A stretch of DNA of 64,000 nucleotides from an uncultured Methanobrevibacter sp. (GCA_900320515.1 ONSJ01000005.1:53465-117464); one strand, 5' to 3'. Counted from the first letter of the stretch, positions 43,591 through 53,130 are shown. Notes: generated by a model not told the origin, from the sequence alone. Numbers and translations: made by a program.

Positions 43591-44496
43591 TTAATCAACA
43601 TTATTGAAATAATCACTATCGATACGTTTCAATTCATAAGTTTGGGTAGTTGATGTCCCTAAATCATATTTAATCATCAAATTAGCCAATTTTTTACCAT
43701 CAATTAAAATAATAGTCAAATTAGATTGATTGTTAACAAACTCAATTGCTTTGGGAGTGAATGAAGAAGTTGTTATAAAAACACCTTTATTTAATCCTTT
43801 TCCGACTAATGCGCCTGCAAAACCTTGAACTAACTGACTTCCAATTTTAGTTGATGAATATCTTTTAGCTTGAATTGCAATTTTATCAAGACCCAACACA
43901 TCCTCATTTATTATTCCATCAATTCCTTCATCAATACTTTTTTGAGTTGTAAAACCAGCATCTTCTCTAAATCCACCATAACCCATTTTTAAAAGTAAAT
44001 CCAATACTAAATTTTCAAAGTCAAATGGATTCATATCTAAAATGTTTTCTAATAAATCATCAGCTAGCTTCTTATTAATCTGAATAAATGCATTATTAAT
44101 TTCTTCTTCAGGAGTTGACTCACCACTCTCAGATTCCTTTTCAGTACTACCTGAAGTTCCATTAATCCACTCTAAATATTCTGGAACTTTAATTAAATCA
44201 TCAATTGTGATATTATGATTTTTTCCATATTCCTTTAAACCAAAATCAGTGATATTAACTGAACCCCAATTTTGAGATTCCACATATCCTGCTTTTTTAA
44301 GGGAAGAAATTGACCAACCAATACGGTTTTTAATAATTGTTTCTTGACCTGAAGGTAAAAGTTGTTGGCGTTCCTCATCAGTTAAATCCAGTTTATTTGA
44401 AATCTTTTCTTTAACATCACGAGTTTTATATTCCTTTTTATCTGAAAGGAATTCTAATACATCATTAAATAATTCATCAAATTTTGGAATTGGCAT
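43591..44496 (-). CDS. Mrr-type restriction endonuclease
   Basis: I start at ATG 44496 because GGTGAT lies just upstream; the open frame extends 34 codons further without a ribosome site. The roughly 301-residue protein has an N-terminal winged-helix domain of Mrr_N type (LDLTDEERQQLLPSGQ ... IGWSISSLKKAGYVE). A C-terminal Mrr catalytic domain follows, with EGIDGIINEDVLGLDKIAIQ then AKRY (the D...QxK variant of PD-(D/E)XK). Mrr enzymes cut modified DNA. It leads directly into the DUF6884/McrB/McrC genes, so the operon appears to combine two modification-dependent nucleases. Confidence 0.85.
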   Translation of the reverse strand: MPIPKFDELFNDVLEFLSDKKEYKTRDVKEKISNKLDLTDEERQQLLPSGQETIIKNRIGWSISSLKKAGYVESQNWGSVNITDFGLKEYGKNHNITIDDLIKVPEYLEWINGTSGSTEKESESGESTPEEEINNAFIQINKKLADDLLENILDMNPFDFENLVLDLLLKMGYGGFREDAGFTTQKSIDEGIDGIINEDVLGLDKIAIQAKRYSSTKIGSQLVQGFAGALVGKGLNKGVFITTSSFTPKAIEFVNNQSNLTIILIDGKKLANLMIKYDLGTSTTQTYELKRIDSDYFNNVD

Positions 44497-44784
44497 GATT
44501 ATCACCGTTCTTAATGTTTGATTAAAATTATGATTGAGAAAATATATTAAAGTTGTGTTAATTGAAATTTTTAACACATTTTTTAAAAAAATGGACAATA
44601 TAAATTACTAATAAAACTAGATGAATACTATTTGAAATGAAATTCTAGAAAAACAATGGAATATTGTAATGTTATGACATATGAATTAATTAAACGTGTT
44701 CAACTGCAAACCTCTTTTTCTATTATGTCCATAATTATTTTAGTTAAGATATTTTTGTATATAACTAATTTTTAGTTAGTTATT

Positions 44785-44880
44785 CTAAAAATTATTTTCA
44801 GCACCAATAATTGATTGGTATGCTTCCCCACTTTCAATCATTTTAATAGCAATGTCAAAATTAGTTTTAATATCGCTCAT
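44785..44880 (-). CDS. Possible 31-residue ORF
   Basis: The minus-strand ATG at 44880 opens five bases after the stop of the 44886 gene and reads a short helical peptide (TNFDIAIKMIESGEAYQSII) to a TAG at 44785. No ribosome site is visible, so it would rely on coupling. It could be a real small protein or a broken end of its upstream neighbour. The rest of the 44497-44784 gap is AT-rich with TATA-like stretches and no gene. Confidence 0.3.
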   Translation of the reverse strand: MSDIKTNFDIAIKMIESGEAYQSIIGAENNF

Positions 44881-44885
44881 TAATC

Positions 44886-45185
44886 TTAGTTCAGCATCCC
44901 AAGTTTCGTTTTCATGATTTCTTGTGATTCCCAGATACTGGCATCCAGTTCGCCTTCGATTAACTCTTCATTGACTAATTCTTCATAAACTGAGAAATAT
45001 TTTTCTTGGATATCTTGTCTGAGCTGTTTTAGCTGTTCGTAATCGTTGATTAAATCTTCAACTTTGAATTTGTATAATTTGAATCTGTTGTAATCAGACA
45101 TTAGTTTCATTTGTCTGAGAGCATCAAGTACTTCTTTTTCATCATCTTCAAGTTCATCGTAAGTTCTTATTTTTTCTTCATCCAT
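44886..45185 (-). CDS. Small coiled-coil protein downstream of the ThsB-like cluster
   Basis: I start at ATG 45185 (MDEEKIRTYDELEDDEKEVL); the open frame extends upstream through a stretch that overlaps the preceding gene and looks non-coding. The 99-residue product is charged and helical, probably coiled-coil (YKFKVEDLINDYEQLKQLRQ). No family is recognised. It shares strand and spacing with the TIR/membrane protein genes upstream and may be part of that module. Confidence 0.5.
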   Translation of the reverse strand: MDEEKIRTYDELEDDEKEVLDALRQMKLMSDYNRFKLYKFKVEDLINDYEQLKQLRQDIQEKYFSVYEELVNEELIEGELDASIWESQEIMKTKLGMLN

Positions 45186-45210
45186 ATTATCACATGTTAA
45201 AAGGAAAAAA

Positions 45211-45866
45211 TTACTGTTTCTTTCCGTTTTTACTAAATACGATGCCATATAATATATTACTATAATTAATAAGACATTTGTTAACATTCATTAAATCTTT
45301 AACTAACTCATCATATTCTGGAAACTTTTTTTGAATTTCTTGAGGAGACAATCCCTCATTTTCTTTTTTATCCTTTTCAATATCATACCAATGCCTAAAT
45401 TTGGCTTGCCATTTTGTCAAGTGTTTTCTCAATTCTCCATTTAAAACACCTATGGCAATGTCGATAATTTCAGTAAAAACCTCATTTTCTAATTTAGACA
45501 CTGGAAATTCTTTTAAAGATTCCCTAGTAATTTTAAAAAATTCATACCATGAATTATAAACCTCATAAATCACATCATTATCCATATCTAGAGGTATTCC
45601 CAATTTCCTTGTAGATAACTCCACCCATAATTGATATGCGATTTCCTTATCCTTTTTATTTGGTTTAAATCTTATAATATTATTGCCAATTCCAATATCC
45701 CCTCCCTGTATTTCAACATTGTTTTCCTTAAAAAGTTAAATCTGTGAAAAACATTTCTAACTGGAGTAAAGAAAAATATTAAAATTAAAATTATTGCAAT
45801 GATAATTAAAATATGAATATTTAATGTTAAATTTAGACAATTAAGTTCTAATGTGAAAAGATCCAT
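45211..45866 (-). pseudogene. Membrane-anchored ThsB-neighbour protein, split by a one-base frameshift
   Basis: The first part (start ATG 45866) has a transmembrane helix (IHILIIIAIILILIFFFTP) and then leaves frame at a run of five T on the coding strand (45730-45734). Adding one T joins it smoothly (FHRFNFFKENNVEIQGGDIG) to the frame that continues to 45211 and contains IAYQLWVELSTRKLGIPLD and VYNSWYEFF. That block is one I recognise from conserved hypothetical proteins beside TIR genes. The joined protein would be about 218 residues. Either the gene is broken, the homopolymer is phase-variable, or the base is a sequencing error. Its stop/start abuts the ThsB-like gene. Confidence 0.6.
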
Positions 45867-46372
45867 TAACTACACCTATCATTTTTCATTTGTTCTCTTG
45901 AATTTACTTTATTCTTTTTCATTTTTGATTTCTTTTGAAATGCTTTATCAATCAAACCAACCATAGTTGCTCTATTCTCAGTCCAATCATACAATGATGC
46001 ATATCCTGATTTTAAATTGTCCACCAACCTTTCTGGAACATTAACTTCGGAATAGTTCTTTTTATTATACGAACTATGAGACGGCAATGCCAAACCAATT
46101 AAACCAGCATTATTAAGTAAACCGGCTGAAATTTCCCAATCAACGTGTTTGCGACAATATGTGTTTTTTCCAACTAAAACTACCACAACAGATGCATCTG
46201 AAATATATTCTTCTCTAATTAATCTTTTAATATATTCAGTACTTAAATCATCATCTATATCCCCAAGTTTCACTGATTTATTTATAAACAAATCTCCAAA
46301 TAATTCTTCAAACTTATCCCTATACTCTTCATCCTTATGATAATAACTAATAAATAATTTATGTTTTGTCAT
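45866..46372 (-). CDS. ThsB-like TIR (DUF1863/MTH538) protein
   Basis: The 168-residue protein has the TIR-like DUF1863 plan: KLFISYYHKDEEYRDKFEEL, then SVVVVLVGKNTYCRKHVDWE (with the Glu of the catalytic site) and LIGLALPSH. This is the family of Thoeris ThsB, which senses phage and makes a cyclic ADP-ribose-like signal for an effector. No ThsA with SIR2 and SLOG domains is present in the window. The two TIR-winged-helix genes upstream or the membrane protein downstream may serve instead. The C-terminus is Lys-rich. Confidence 0.8.
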   Translation of the reverse strand: MTKHKLFISYYHKDEEYRDKFEELFGDLFINKSVKLGDIDDDLSTEYIKRLIREEYISDASVVVVLVGKNTYCRKHVDWEISAGLLNNAGLIGLALPSHSSYNKKNYSEVNVPERLVDNLKSGYASLYDWTENRATMVGLIDKAFQKKSKMKKNKVNSREQMKNDRCS

Positions 46373-46418
46373 AATCTAATCCCTCATATTTGTCAATAAA
46401 CTTAACCATAGTTTCTGT

Positions 46419-47414
46419 TTAATTATTGCCATTTAATAAATTATTAAAATATCTTTTACCTTTTGGAGTGATTTTCAAAATATTATATCGATTATCACAT
46501 ATAATAAATTCTTTTTCCTTAAATAATCGTATGATTGCATTTAATAAATTTAAACTTATACTACAACTACTTTCTAGCTCATCCACCTCAAATTTCTTAT
46601 CATTATAAATTGCAGATATTACACCCTTACAAATTTTATCACTATCATCAATAAAGTGTTTAAAATAAAAATAAAACCCTTTAGATGTAAAACCTTTAGA
46701 AACAAATGGCAATCCCACATTTGCACCATGACTCTTAATATATCCATGTTCCTCCAAAACATCCAATGTATCAACAAGAGCATCTTCAACTTCTTCTTGA
46801 TTAATTGAGGTCTTATCACGAATATCCTCCAGATATTCCCAACCAATATCTAAAAGTACAAAATCTAATTCTGCCTCAAAACCATTTTGTAAACAATATT
46901 CGCCCATTTTCCTAAATATTTCGGTATCCTGTTTTGTACAATTAGGAATTTGATTTAACCTATAGTAACTTGGCGGCTCACCAATAACAGAAAGCTCATA
47001 TCTACCAAAAATAATATCACAGATTCTGTCAAGTTCCTCATCATAATCCTCCAGATTATTTATTTTAACACCAGATACATGATTTATTAATTCGGGAATT
47101 TCAACGTCATCATCGATAATTATTGGAATAACAAAATAACTTTTTTCATAAATTCCTCGGTAAATAAGACTATCTACTTCTGCCAGCGCAAATAAAGATT
47201 TATTTAAATTTTTAGAAAATATAATGACTCCTTTATCGGAATTTTTCAAGCCTTCATTTACCTTTTCTATAATACTTTCACCAAGTTTAATTTCGTATTT
47301 ATCAACCCATGCATCGATACCTTTTTTAAATAAATTATTTGCAAAAATTTCAACAAAGGTTTCTTTATCTTCAGAAGAATGGCAAATAAACACTTTAGGA
47401 TAATCAACCATCAT
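46419..47414 (-). CDS. TIR - winged-helix protein, paralogue 2
   Basis: The 331-residue protein has an N-terminal TIR domain of TIR_2 type: KVFICHSSEDKETFVEIFAN, IDAWVDKYEIKLGESI, then FALAEVDSLI, where the Glu sits at the position of the NADase residue. The rest (about 160-331) consists of two winged-helix-like segments (LLDIGWEYLEDIRDKTSINQ ... VSKGFTSKGFYFY; NLLNAIIRLFKEKEF). It shares plan and motifs (GEPPSYY compared with GRPPKYI at the hinge) with its upstream neighbour. GGTGAT precedes the start. A nucleic-acid-binding sensor coupled to NAD cleavage is the likely role, by inference. Confidence 0.7.
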   Translation of the reverse strand: MMVDYPKVFICHSSEDKETFVEIFANNLFKKGIDAWVDKYEIKLGESIIEKVNEGLKNSDKGVIIFSKNLNKSLFALAEVDSLIYRGIYEKSYFVIPIIIDDDVEIPELINHVSGVKINNLEDYDEELDRICDIIFGRYELSVIGEPPSYYRLNQIPNCTKQDTEIFRKMGEYCLQNGFEAELDFVLLDIGWEYLEDIRDKTSINQEEVEDALVDTLDVLEEHGYIKSHGANVGLPFVSKGFTSKGFYFYFKHFIDDSDKICKGVISAIYNDKKFEVDELESSCSISLNLLNAIIRLFKEKEFIICDNRYNILKITPKGKRYFNNLLNGNN

Positions 47415-47422
47415 ATCACCAG

Positions 47423-48370
47423 TTATTCCTCTAAAATCCTTCTTAAACTTCTTTTTCCATTTCCATTGAGCATGTAAATTCTAAAACTACCTTCAATATA
47501 TTTATCCAACTTAAAATAACCATTTTTTGAAAATAATTCCAATATTGCCACAATTATTGATCTTGGTGCATCAACAATTTTAAAATCATTTTGATTAGCT
47601 CCTCTACCCATGTTTAATATAATGGATACAATATCTTTAACTATACCTGAAAAATTACTCATATAATTTTTCGCATAAATAACTTTACCATAATAAGTTA
47701 ATTTGATATTTCCAGGATAATAATTTCCTAAAAATCGAGTAAATGATATTATGTACTTAGATTCTAAAATTTCTATTGAATCATTAATATCTTCTTTTGA
47801 AAACTCAAAATCATCCATCAATTCAACAATGTCTTCAAAATCTAGTGAAATCTCTCCATTTTCTAATATATAATCGCCAATTGATTTAATAATAATTGAA
47901 TCAATTAACTCATAACCATCAATAGGAGTTTCTAAAATATATTTTGGAGGCCTACCGATAGGAGGTTTTGTTGAGACCTCAAATATATCACCTACCAATT
48001 TTTTAAACTCCTCTTCATAATCATCAACATTAGAAATTCTACATTGTAATATATGATTAAATTCATTAGGGATATCCACTTCATCTTCCATTAAGATAAC
48101 TGGGATAAACCTCATTTCTTTTTCAATTTTTCTTATAAATGCTGAATCAGATTCCTCTTTTACCCACTTAGATTCAATACTGTTGCCTGATATTATGCTT
48201 ATAAAAACATCACAATCAGGCAAGTCCTTAAAAATTTTCATTAAACTATCGCCAAATCCAAGTTCCCACTTATCATACCAAACATCAATTCCGCTTTCCA
48301 TTAATTTTCTAGCGAAATTGTCTACAAATCTTTCTTTATCCCTTGAGTCATGACTAATAAAAGCTTTCAT
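47423..48370 (-). CDS. TIR - winged-helix protein, paralogue 1
   Basis: The 315-residue protein begins MKAFISHDSRDKERFVDNFA, with IDVWYDKWELGFGDSLMK and SKWVKEESDSAFI, whose Glu is in the catalytic place of TIR NADases. After a Pro-rich hinge (PPIGRPPKY) comes a region with two winged-helix-like units ending in a basic helix (GKRSLRRILEE). It is eight bases upstream of the second TIR gene. A hairpin at 48507-48534 separates it from brxL, so it may have its own promoter. Confidence 0.7.
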   Translation of the reverse strand: MKAFISHDSRDKERFVDNFARKLMESGIDVWYDKWELGFGDSLMKIFKDLPDCDVFISIISGNSIESKWVKEESDSAFIRKIEKEMRFIPVILMEDEVDIPNEFNHILQCRISNVDDYEEEFKKLVGDIFEVSTKPPIGRPPKYILETPIDGYELIDSIIIKSIGDYILENGEISLDFEDIVELMDDFEFSKEDINDSIEILESKYIISFTRFLGNYYPGNIKLTYYGKVIYAKNYMSNFSGIVKDIVSIILNMGRGANQNDFKIVDAPRSIIVAILELFSKNGYFKLDKYIEGSFRIYMLNGNGKRSLRRILEE

Positions 48371-48506
48371 GATTACTTACTCCATTAACAAATTTTAATT
48401 TGATTTACAAATTAAATTTTCACTCTACTTTTTCTATATCCTTTGGTATGGTTGATTGGTAAAATCTCTTTCATCTCTGTTAATAAATAAGTACTAACAT
48501 GTATAA

Positions 48507-48534
48507 TTATTGTTCGTTTAAATACGAACAATAA
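48507..48534. terminator. Perfect 10-bp hairpin between brxL and the TIR genes
   Basis: TTATTGTTCG (48507-48516) pairs exactly with CGAACAATAA (48525-48534) around an 8-base loop. It sits about 30 bases after the brxL stop on the minus strand, in the 194-base gap before the TIR genes. It could end the BREX transcript or be a palindromic operator for the TIR genes. Confidence 0.5.
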
Positions 48535-48564
48535 ATAACTAAAAAATAAAAAGTTTAGAAAATA

Positions 48565-50613
48565 TTATTCCACACCAAATGCTTTCATAACAGCTTCTTC
48601 AGGAGTATTGTATGGTATTGTTGTAAATTTAGAGAATAATTCTGGAGGCACTAAACCAATATCTGCATAAGAACTCATAGGGATTAATACTTTTTTAGCA
48701 CCACTATCCAAACATACTTGAAGTGCATCCGCCAAGTTTTGTACTTTTTCGACAGTTCCACCTAAAGAGAAGTTACCTAATATAGCTAGTGAAGGTAAAA
48801 CTTGACGATTTGTTGCAACACTACATAATGCTATGAATGTCGCTAAAGTTAATTGATTTGTCATGCCAACACCATGCAAATCTTTGACCTGCATTACATA
48901 ATCTTTATCCTTGTAAGAAATCTGTCCACTAATTGAACTTGCATTTGACTTGAAATATTGATAAGCAATTTTAACTGATTCAGTAATTGGTTTTTTAGAA
49001 CCTATTCCATTTGGTGTGAACTTACCATTACCCTTCATCATTTCAGTTTCAAATTTGTAAACTCCTAATTTCCCACTTTCTGCTGATGGACCAATAGAAT
49101 ATAAATGACCTGGTTTTAAATCACCTTCCGGAATTAAAGTACTGCTTGCTTGCTCTTCAACACCTACAGGACAATCTATATTTTCATCTAAATCAATATA
49201 TGAAAAGTTTACATCATAGAACTCCATTCCACCAATTTTTTTAAGTTGTTCTTTAACTCTTCTTCTAGATTCTAAAGCTAATTTTAATATTTCGCGAATG
49301 TCTTCTTTATCAAAATTACCATCAGGATACACTAGTTTAACCAAACCTGAAACCATCCTATTAACTGCTATTGTGTCCCTTTGATTTAAATCACGACCTA
49401 ATCTAAAGTATTCCTGATATGCATCTGAAAAAGAACGTTTTCTCATTTCACGGAAGAATTCTGATAGATAATCTGTTATGAATCCAAAGTCATCTGTAAA
49501 GAATTCTGGCCTATATTTTGGTATTTCCCAACCAGGAATATAACAATGCATCCGATCAAAGAACGCAGTATCAGTTCCCATCTCTGAAGGGAATGGATCA
49601 AATAAACTTGAAGTCTTTAATAATGATTCAACACTTTGGTTAATATTTCCAACAAATACCATAGATGCATTCGCATTTTTTTCTTCTTTACCTCTTGAAA
49701 AAGAACCGGATGCCATGAAGTCTTTCATAATAGCTATTCCATCTTGGTCTTTGAATTTAATTCCAGCTACTTCATCAAAAGCAACACAATCCCACATACC
49801 AACAAGCCCTATTTGTTTAGTATTCATATTATAAAATAGATTAGCCACAGTAGTTTGGCCTCCTGAAACTAAAATAGAGTTGGGGGAAATTTCTTTATAG
49901 ATATGTGATTTACCAGTTCCCCTAGGACCAAGTTCACATAAGTTAAAGTTATTTTCAACTAAAGGAATTAGTCTTGCAATTAGTAACCATTTAACACGAT
50001 TATCAAATTGTGTTGGCTCCATACCACAAGACCTTAAAAGAATATCAATCCATTCATCTTTAGTGAAATTTCTTCTATTGATTAATATTTCATCCAAATC
50101 AATATTAGGCAATTGTATTGGTTGTAAATTACGTATTTTAATTGGATTTCTTGAATAATCGGCTTCATCAAATTCATATTCTAAGTTAACCATACACCAT
50201 AAGTTTCCACCTAAAAGCCTTTCATATCTTTGCGGAAATTCTGGTGCTATAGGAATTTCTTTAATTCCTAAATTAGAAAATGTTGCTTCGTAAATATCTT
50301 TTTTATAATTTAAATTTACAGTAACAACATCAATAATAGAATAAGAACCCAACTCTTTTACTTTTGATAATATTTTTTGTGCTTCATCAGGCCTTACATA
50401 ATTATTTGCAAGAATATCTTTAACTGTTTGCACACCTTGTTCAACTAATGCATCATCTTGTGAGCAATATTTTCCTAACAAATATTCTAAAACATAAACC
50501 GGTACATTAGCTCCTTCTTTAACTCTTTTAGTCAAATCTTTTCGTACAATTTTGCCATCAAAGTAGTGTTTTAACTTTATATTCAAATCATCTTGTAAAT
50601 CATATTCAGTCAT
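48565..50613 (-). CDS. brxL: BrxL, BREX Lon-like AAA+ protein
   Basis: The 682-residue protein matches BrxL in length and plan. It has an N-terminal DUF4357-type/DNA-binding region, an AAA+ core with Walker A GPRGTGKS at 229-236 and a FDEVAG Walker B, and a C-terminal Lon-protease-like fold (ATFIALCSVATNR ... SLGGTVEKVQNLADALQVCL ... AKKVLIP). The conserved Lys is in VEKVQ, but the usual Ser-containing block reads HGVGMTNQL, so proteolysis is doubtful. BrxL forms rings on DNA and is needed for defence in type 1 BREX. It follows pglZ by 12 bases. Confidence 0.9.
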   Translation of the reverse strand: MTEYDLQDDLNIKLKHYFDGKIVRKDLTKRVKEGANVPVYVLEYLLGKYCSQDDALVEQGVQTVKDILANNYVRPDEAQKILSKVKELGSYSIIDVVTVNLNYKKDIYEATFSNLGIKEIPIAPEFPQRYERLLGGNLWCMVNLEYEFDEADYSRNPIKIRNLQPIQLPNIDLDEILINRRNFTKDEWIDILLRSCGMEPTQFDNRVKWLLIARLIPLVENNFNLCELGPRGTGKSHIYKEISPNSILVSGGQTTVANLFYNMNTKQIGLVGMWDCVAFDEVAGIKFKDQDGIAIMKDFMASGSFSRGKEEKNANASMVFVGNINQSVESLLKTSSLFDPFPSEMGTDTAFFDRMHCYIPGWEIPKYRPEFFTDDFGFITDYLSEFFREMRKRSFSDAYQEYFRLGRDLNQRDTIAVNRMVSGLVKLVYPDGNFDKEDIREILKLALESRRRVKEQLKKIGGMEFYDVNFSYIDLDENIDCPVGVEEQASSTLIPEGDLKPGHLYSIGPSAESGKLGVYKFETEMMKGNGKFTPNGIGSKKPITESVKIAYQYFKSNASSISGQISYKDKDYVMQVKDLHGVGMTNQLTLATFIALCSVATNRQVLPSLAILGNFSLGGTVEKVQNLADALQVCLDSGAKKVLIPMSSYADIGLVPPELFSKFTTIPYNTPEEAVMKAFGVE

Positions 50614-50625
50614 TGAATATCACTC

Positions 50626-53130
50626 CTAAAAGAAATCAAATCCATCTTGGAAAGGAATATCAATAGTAAATGGAATTCTCTCAACTTCAATATCCTCATT
50701 TAAATTTCGAATAATCAAATAGTAATCTTTAGATTTATCATATGGTATTTGTTGTAATTTAAAATGTCCCTTAAATTCACGATCTTTTGATGAATCAGAA
50801 TTTTTATCTGCAAAAATAATTGCTTCGTTTGAAATTTTATTATTATTTTCATCAACAAAGTAAATTGATGCTTTCAATGGTAAAATATCTTGTGAAATAT
50901 TTTCTTTTTGGAAGAATGTTAAGATTTTATCATAATTAGTTATAATATTTCTTGTTGAAATCAACTGCAATTCAACAGTTTTCTGATTTTTTGCACCTTT
51001 ATCAGCTTTAACTTCTAATAATGGAACAATACATTCTTCTAAACTAGCTCCACCATGAACATAATTTATACCTGCACCAGGAGCTTTAAAGATATCTGTA
51101 CCAATAGGAACATTAACATATTTATCAATACCTAAATATTCCATAGATAATGATATGGCACCTTCAATATCTAAAGGTTTATCAGATAAAATAAATCGTT
51201 TATGTCTCTTTTCCGAAAATGAATCTAAATTTACTTTAGCATGTTCTTCTAGTTTATCTCTTTTATAAATAAATCCATGATCTGCAGTAATATAAAATTT
51301 AGCAAAGTTTCCATGATCTCTCAGGGTCTTTATTAAAGATTCTAAATCAGAAATTGTTTCTTGTGCTGCATTAAACACATCATTTTCTGAAGGTGGATGG
51401 TCACCAATTGCATCAATTTTATCATGATACACATAAACTAAATTACAACCCTTCATTAATTCTTTTAGGTCTCTGGATTTAAGTTTATCAATATCTTCAT
51501 ATTTTATGGTCAAAACATTGTTAACATTTGAATTTAAAATATTATTCCTTTCATTAATATCCCTACAATTCATTCCATCAACTAAAATTGCATCTCCATC
51601 ATAAACAATTTCTTTATTAGGTAAAAGTGATGCCATTCCTAAAGCAGTGTAAGATGGAACAGCAGATAACATTGGTTGAATCTTAGGGACTCTTGTTGGA
51701 TCTTTTTCAAGTTCTGCAAATAATTCAACAGCACAACCATATCTAAAGGCATCTGAAATAATCACTGCTGTTTTATGTTTTCTCATAGATGGTGGAATAT
51801 TCTGTTTATAAAATTTCCATTGTTTTGGAATTTCAATTTCTGAAATTGGTTTTTCAACAAGTTTTTTGGTGAATTTAGGATTTATTATACCTAAAAATTT
51901 ATTAACATATAAATTTTCAATTAATTGCTTTAAGTTTTCAAGATTTTCTGTATCTTCTAACTTATCATAAAAATAATAAAATTTTCTGTAATAAGAATCT
52001 AAATAAACCCATTTATCTGCATAAACTTTTATGATACCCTCAATTTCTTCAGGTAACTTTGATCTCAAGAATTCGTTAATTAATGAAATAAATAAGTTAG
52101 CATAATTCAATACTTCATAATTATTTTCATATTTTGAATAGAAATGTGTCTTCTTCCTATATTCTAAAATATTATTAAATTCTAAACCTAAATCCACTTG
52201 ATTTTCATATAAAAGTTCAGCATAATAATTTATTATATTTTCATCAAATCTTTCAAATGAATCGCATTTCACGTAAGAGTCAATATTTGATTTTGTTAAA
52301 CTTGTAATATTTAGTTTAGGTTCTAAAATTCTAGCTATTCTATCATAATATTCAGAATAATTTGAATTATTCATAAATTCACTAATAAAAATTGTTGCAT
52401 TATTTTTATCAGCACATAAGTATTCTCCCCATGATTTTGGAGTTGATCCGTGATATAAACTTGCAGTGTAATTTAAAATTAAGAATCTTACCAATCTAGA
52501 AACATTTGGGGTTTCTTCGTTGTAAGAAAATTTCATATTAATTAATTCCCAAAAATCATCTAAAATATTGAATTTCTCAAAATTTTTAATAATTTTGTTT
52601 TCTTCATCGAAATTATTAATAATAACTTCACGAACAATATAATCAAAATTTAATGTTTTTTGATTAGCCAAAACAGCTAAAATGGCCTGTTTAATATTAA
52701 ATTCCGTATAAGAAATATTCAAATCAATGAATGCATTAACTCTTGATTGCGCATTCCAAAATGAAGAATATTTTTTTAGTAAACTATAGAATTTTGGAGG
52801 AATATTTAAACTTTGTGCAGTCATAGCAATTTTATCTGCAGAAAATGGAACTGCATAATGTGTTAAATCTGCTAAATAATTATCATTATCATCTGGTTGA
52901 CTAAAAGGAGCATAAATTAAATAATTAGATTCTTTATCTTCATATTCAATCTGATATTTAGTTTGAATTAAATTATTATCCTTTAGGATATATAATTTTG
53001 CATTATTTAAATGAATATTATTAATATCTTCGCTAAACTCTTGATTTTCATCATACCAAAATATAATTTGACGATAAGATGATTCATTAAATATTGAATT
53101 TATCCTATTTTCAATTTCTTCAAGATTCAT
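50626..53130 (-). CDS. pglZ: PglZ, BREX alkaline-phosphatase-like protein (type A)
   Basis: The 834-residue protein has the PglZ type A plan: an N-terminal RQIIFWYDENQEF, a central metal-binding phosphatase core with VIISDAFRYG, PSYTALGMASLLP, YITADHGFIYK and HGGASLEECIVPL, and a beta-rich C-terminus. The Thr in PSYTALGM is in the nucleophile position. PglZ is essential in BREX, with unclear substrate. Its ATG abuts the stop of the DUF1802 gene. Confidence 0.92.
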   Translation of the reverse strand: MNLEEIENRINSIFNESSYRQIIFWYDENQEFSEDINNIHLNNAKLYILKDNNLIQTKYQIEYEDKESNYLIYAPFSQPDDNDNYLADLTHYAVPFSADKIAMTAQSLNIPPKFYSLLKKYSSFWNAQSRVNAFIDLNISYTEFNIKQAILAVLANQKTLNFDYIVREVIINNFDEENKIIKNFEKFNILDDFWELINMKFSYNEETPNVSRLVRFLILNYTASLYHGSTPKSWGEYLCADKNNATIFISEFMNNSNYSEYYDRIARILEPKLNITSLTKSNIDSYVKCDSFERFDENIINYYAELLYENQVDLGLEFNNILEYRKKTHFYSKYENNYEVLNYANLFISLINEFLRSKLPEEIEGIIKVYADKWVYLDSYYRKFYYFYDKLEDTENLENLKQLIENLYVNKFLGIINPKFTKKLVEKPISEIEIPKQWKFYKQNIPPSMRKHKTAVIISDAFRYGCAVELFAELEKDPTRVPKIQPMLSAVPSYTALGMASLLPNKEIVYDGDAILVDGMNCRDINERNNILNSNVNNVLTIKYEDIDKLKSRDLKELMKGCNLVYVYHDKIDAIGDHPPSENDVFNAAQETISDLESLIKTLRDHGNFAKFYITADHGFIYKRDKLEEHAKVNLDSFSEKRHKRFILSDKPLDIEGAISLSMEYLGIDKYVNVPIGTDIFKAPGAGINYVHGGASLEECIVPLLEVKADKGAKNQKTVELQLISTRNIITNYDKILTFFQKENISQDILPLKASIYFVDENNNKISNEAIIFADKNSDSSKDREFKGHFKLQQIPYDKSKDYYLIIRNLNEDIEVERIPFTIDIPFQDGFDFF

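Noticed and set aside
44497..44598. 34-residue N-terminal extension of the Mrr-type enzyme
   Set aside because: No ribosome site for the extended start; GGTGAT sits just before ATG 44496 and the winged-helix domain begins there.
45186..45287. N-terminal hydrophobic extension of the 44886 gene
   Set aside because: It is the out-of-frame overlap with the end of the preceding gene, not a signal peptide; ATG 45185 starts the charged, coding-like protein.
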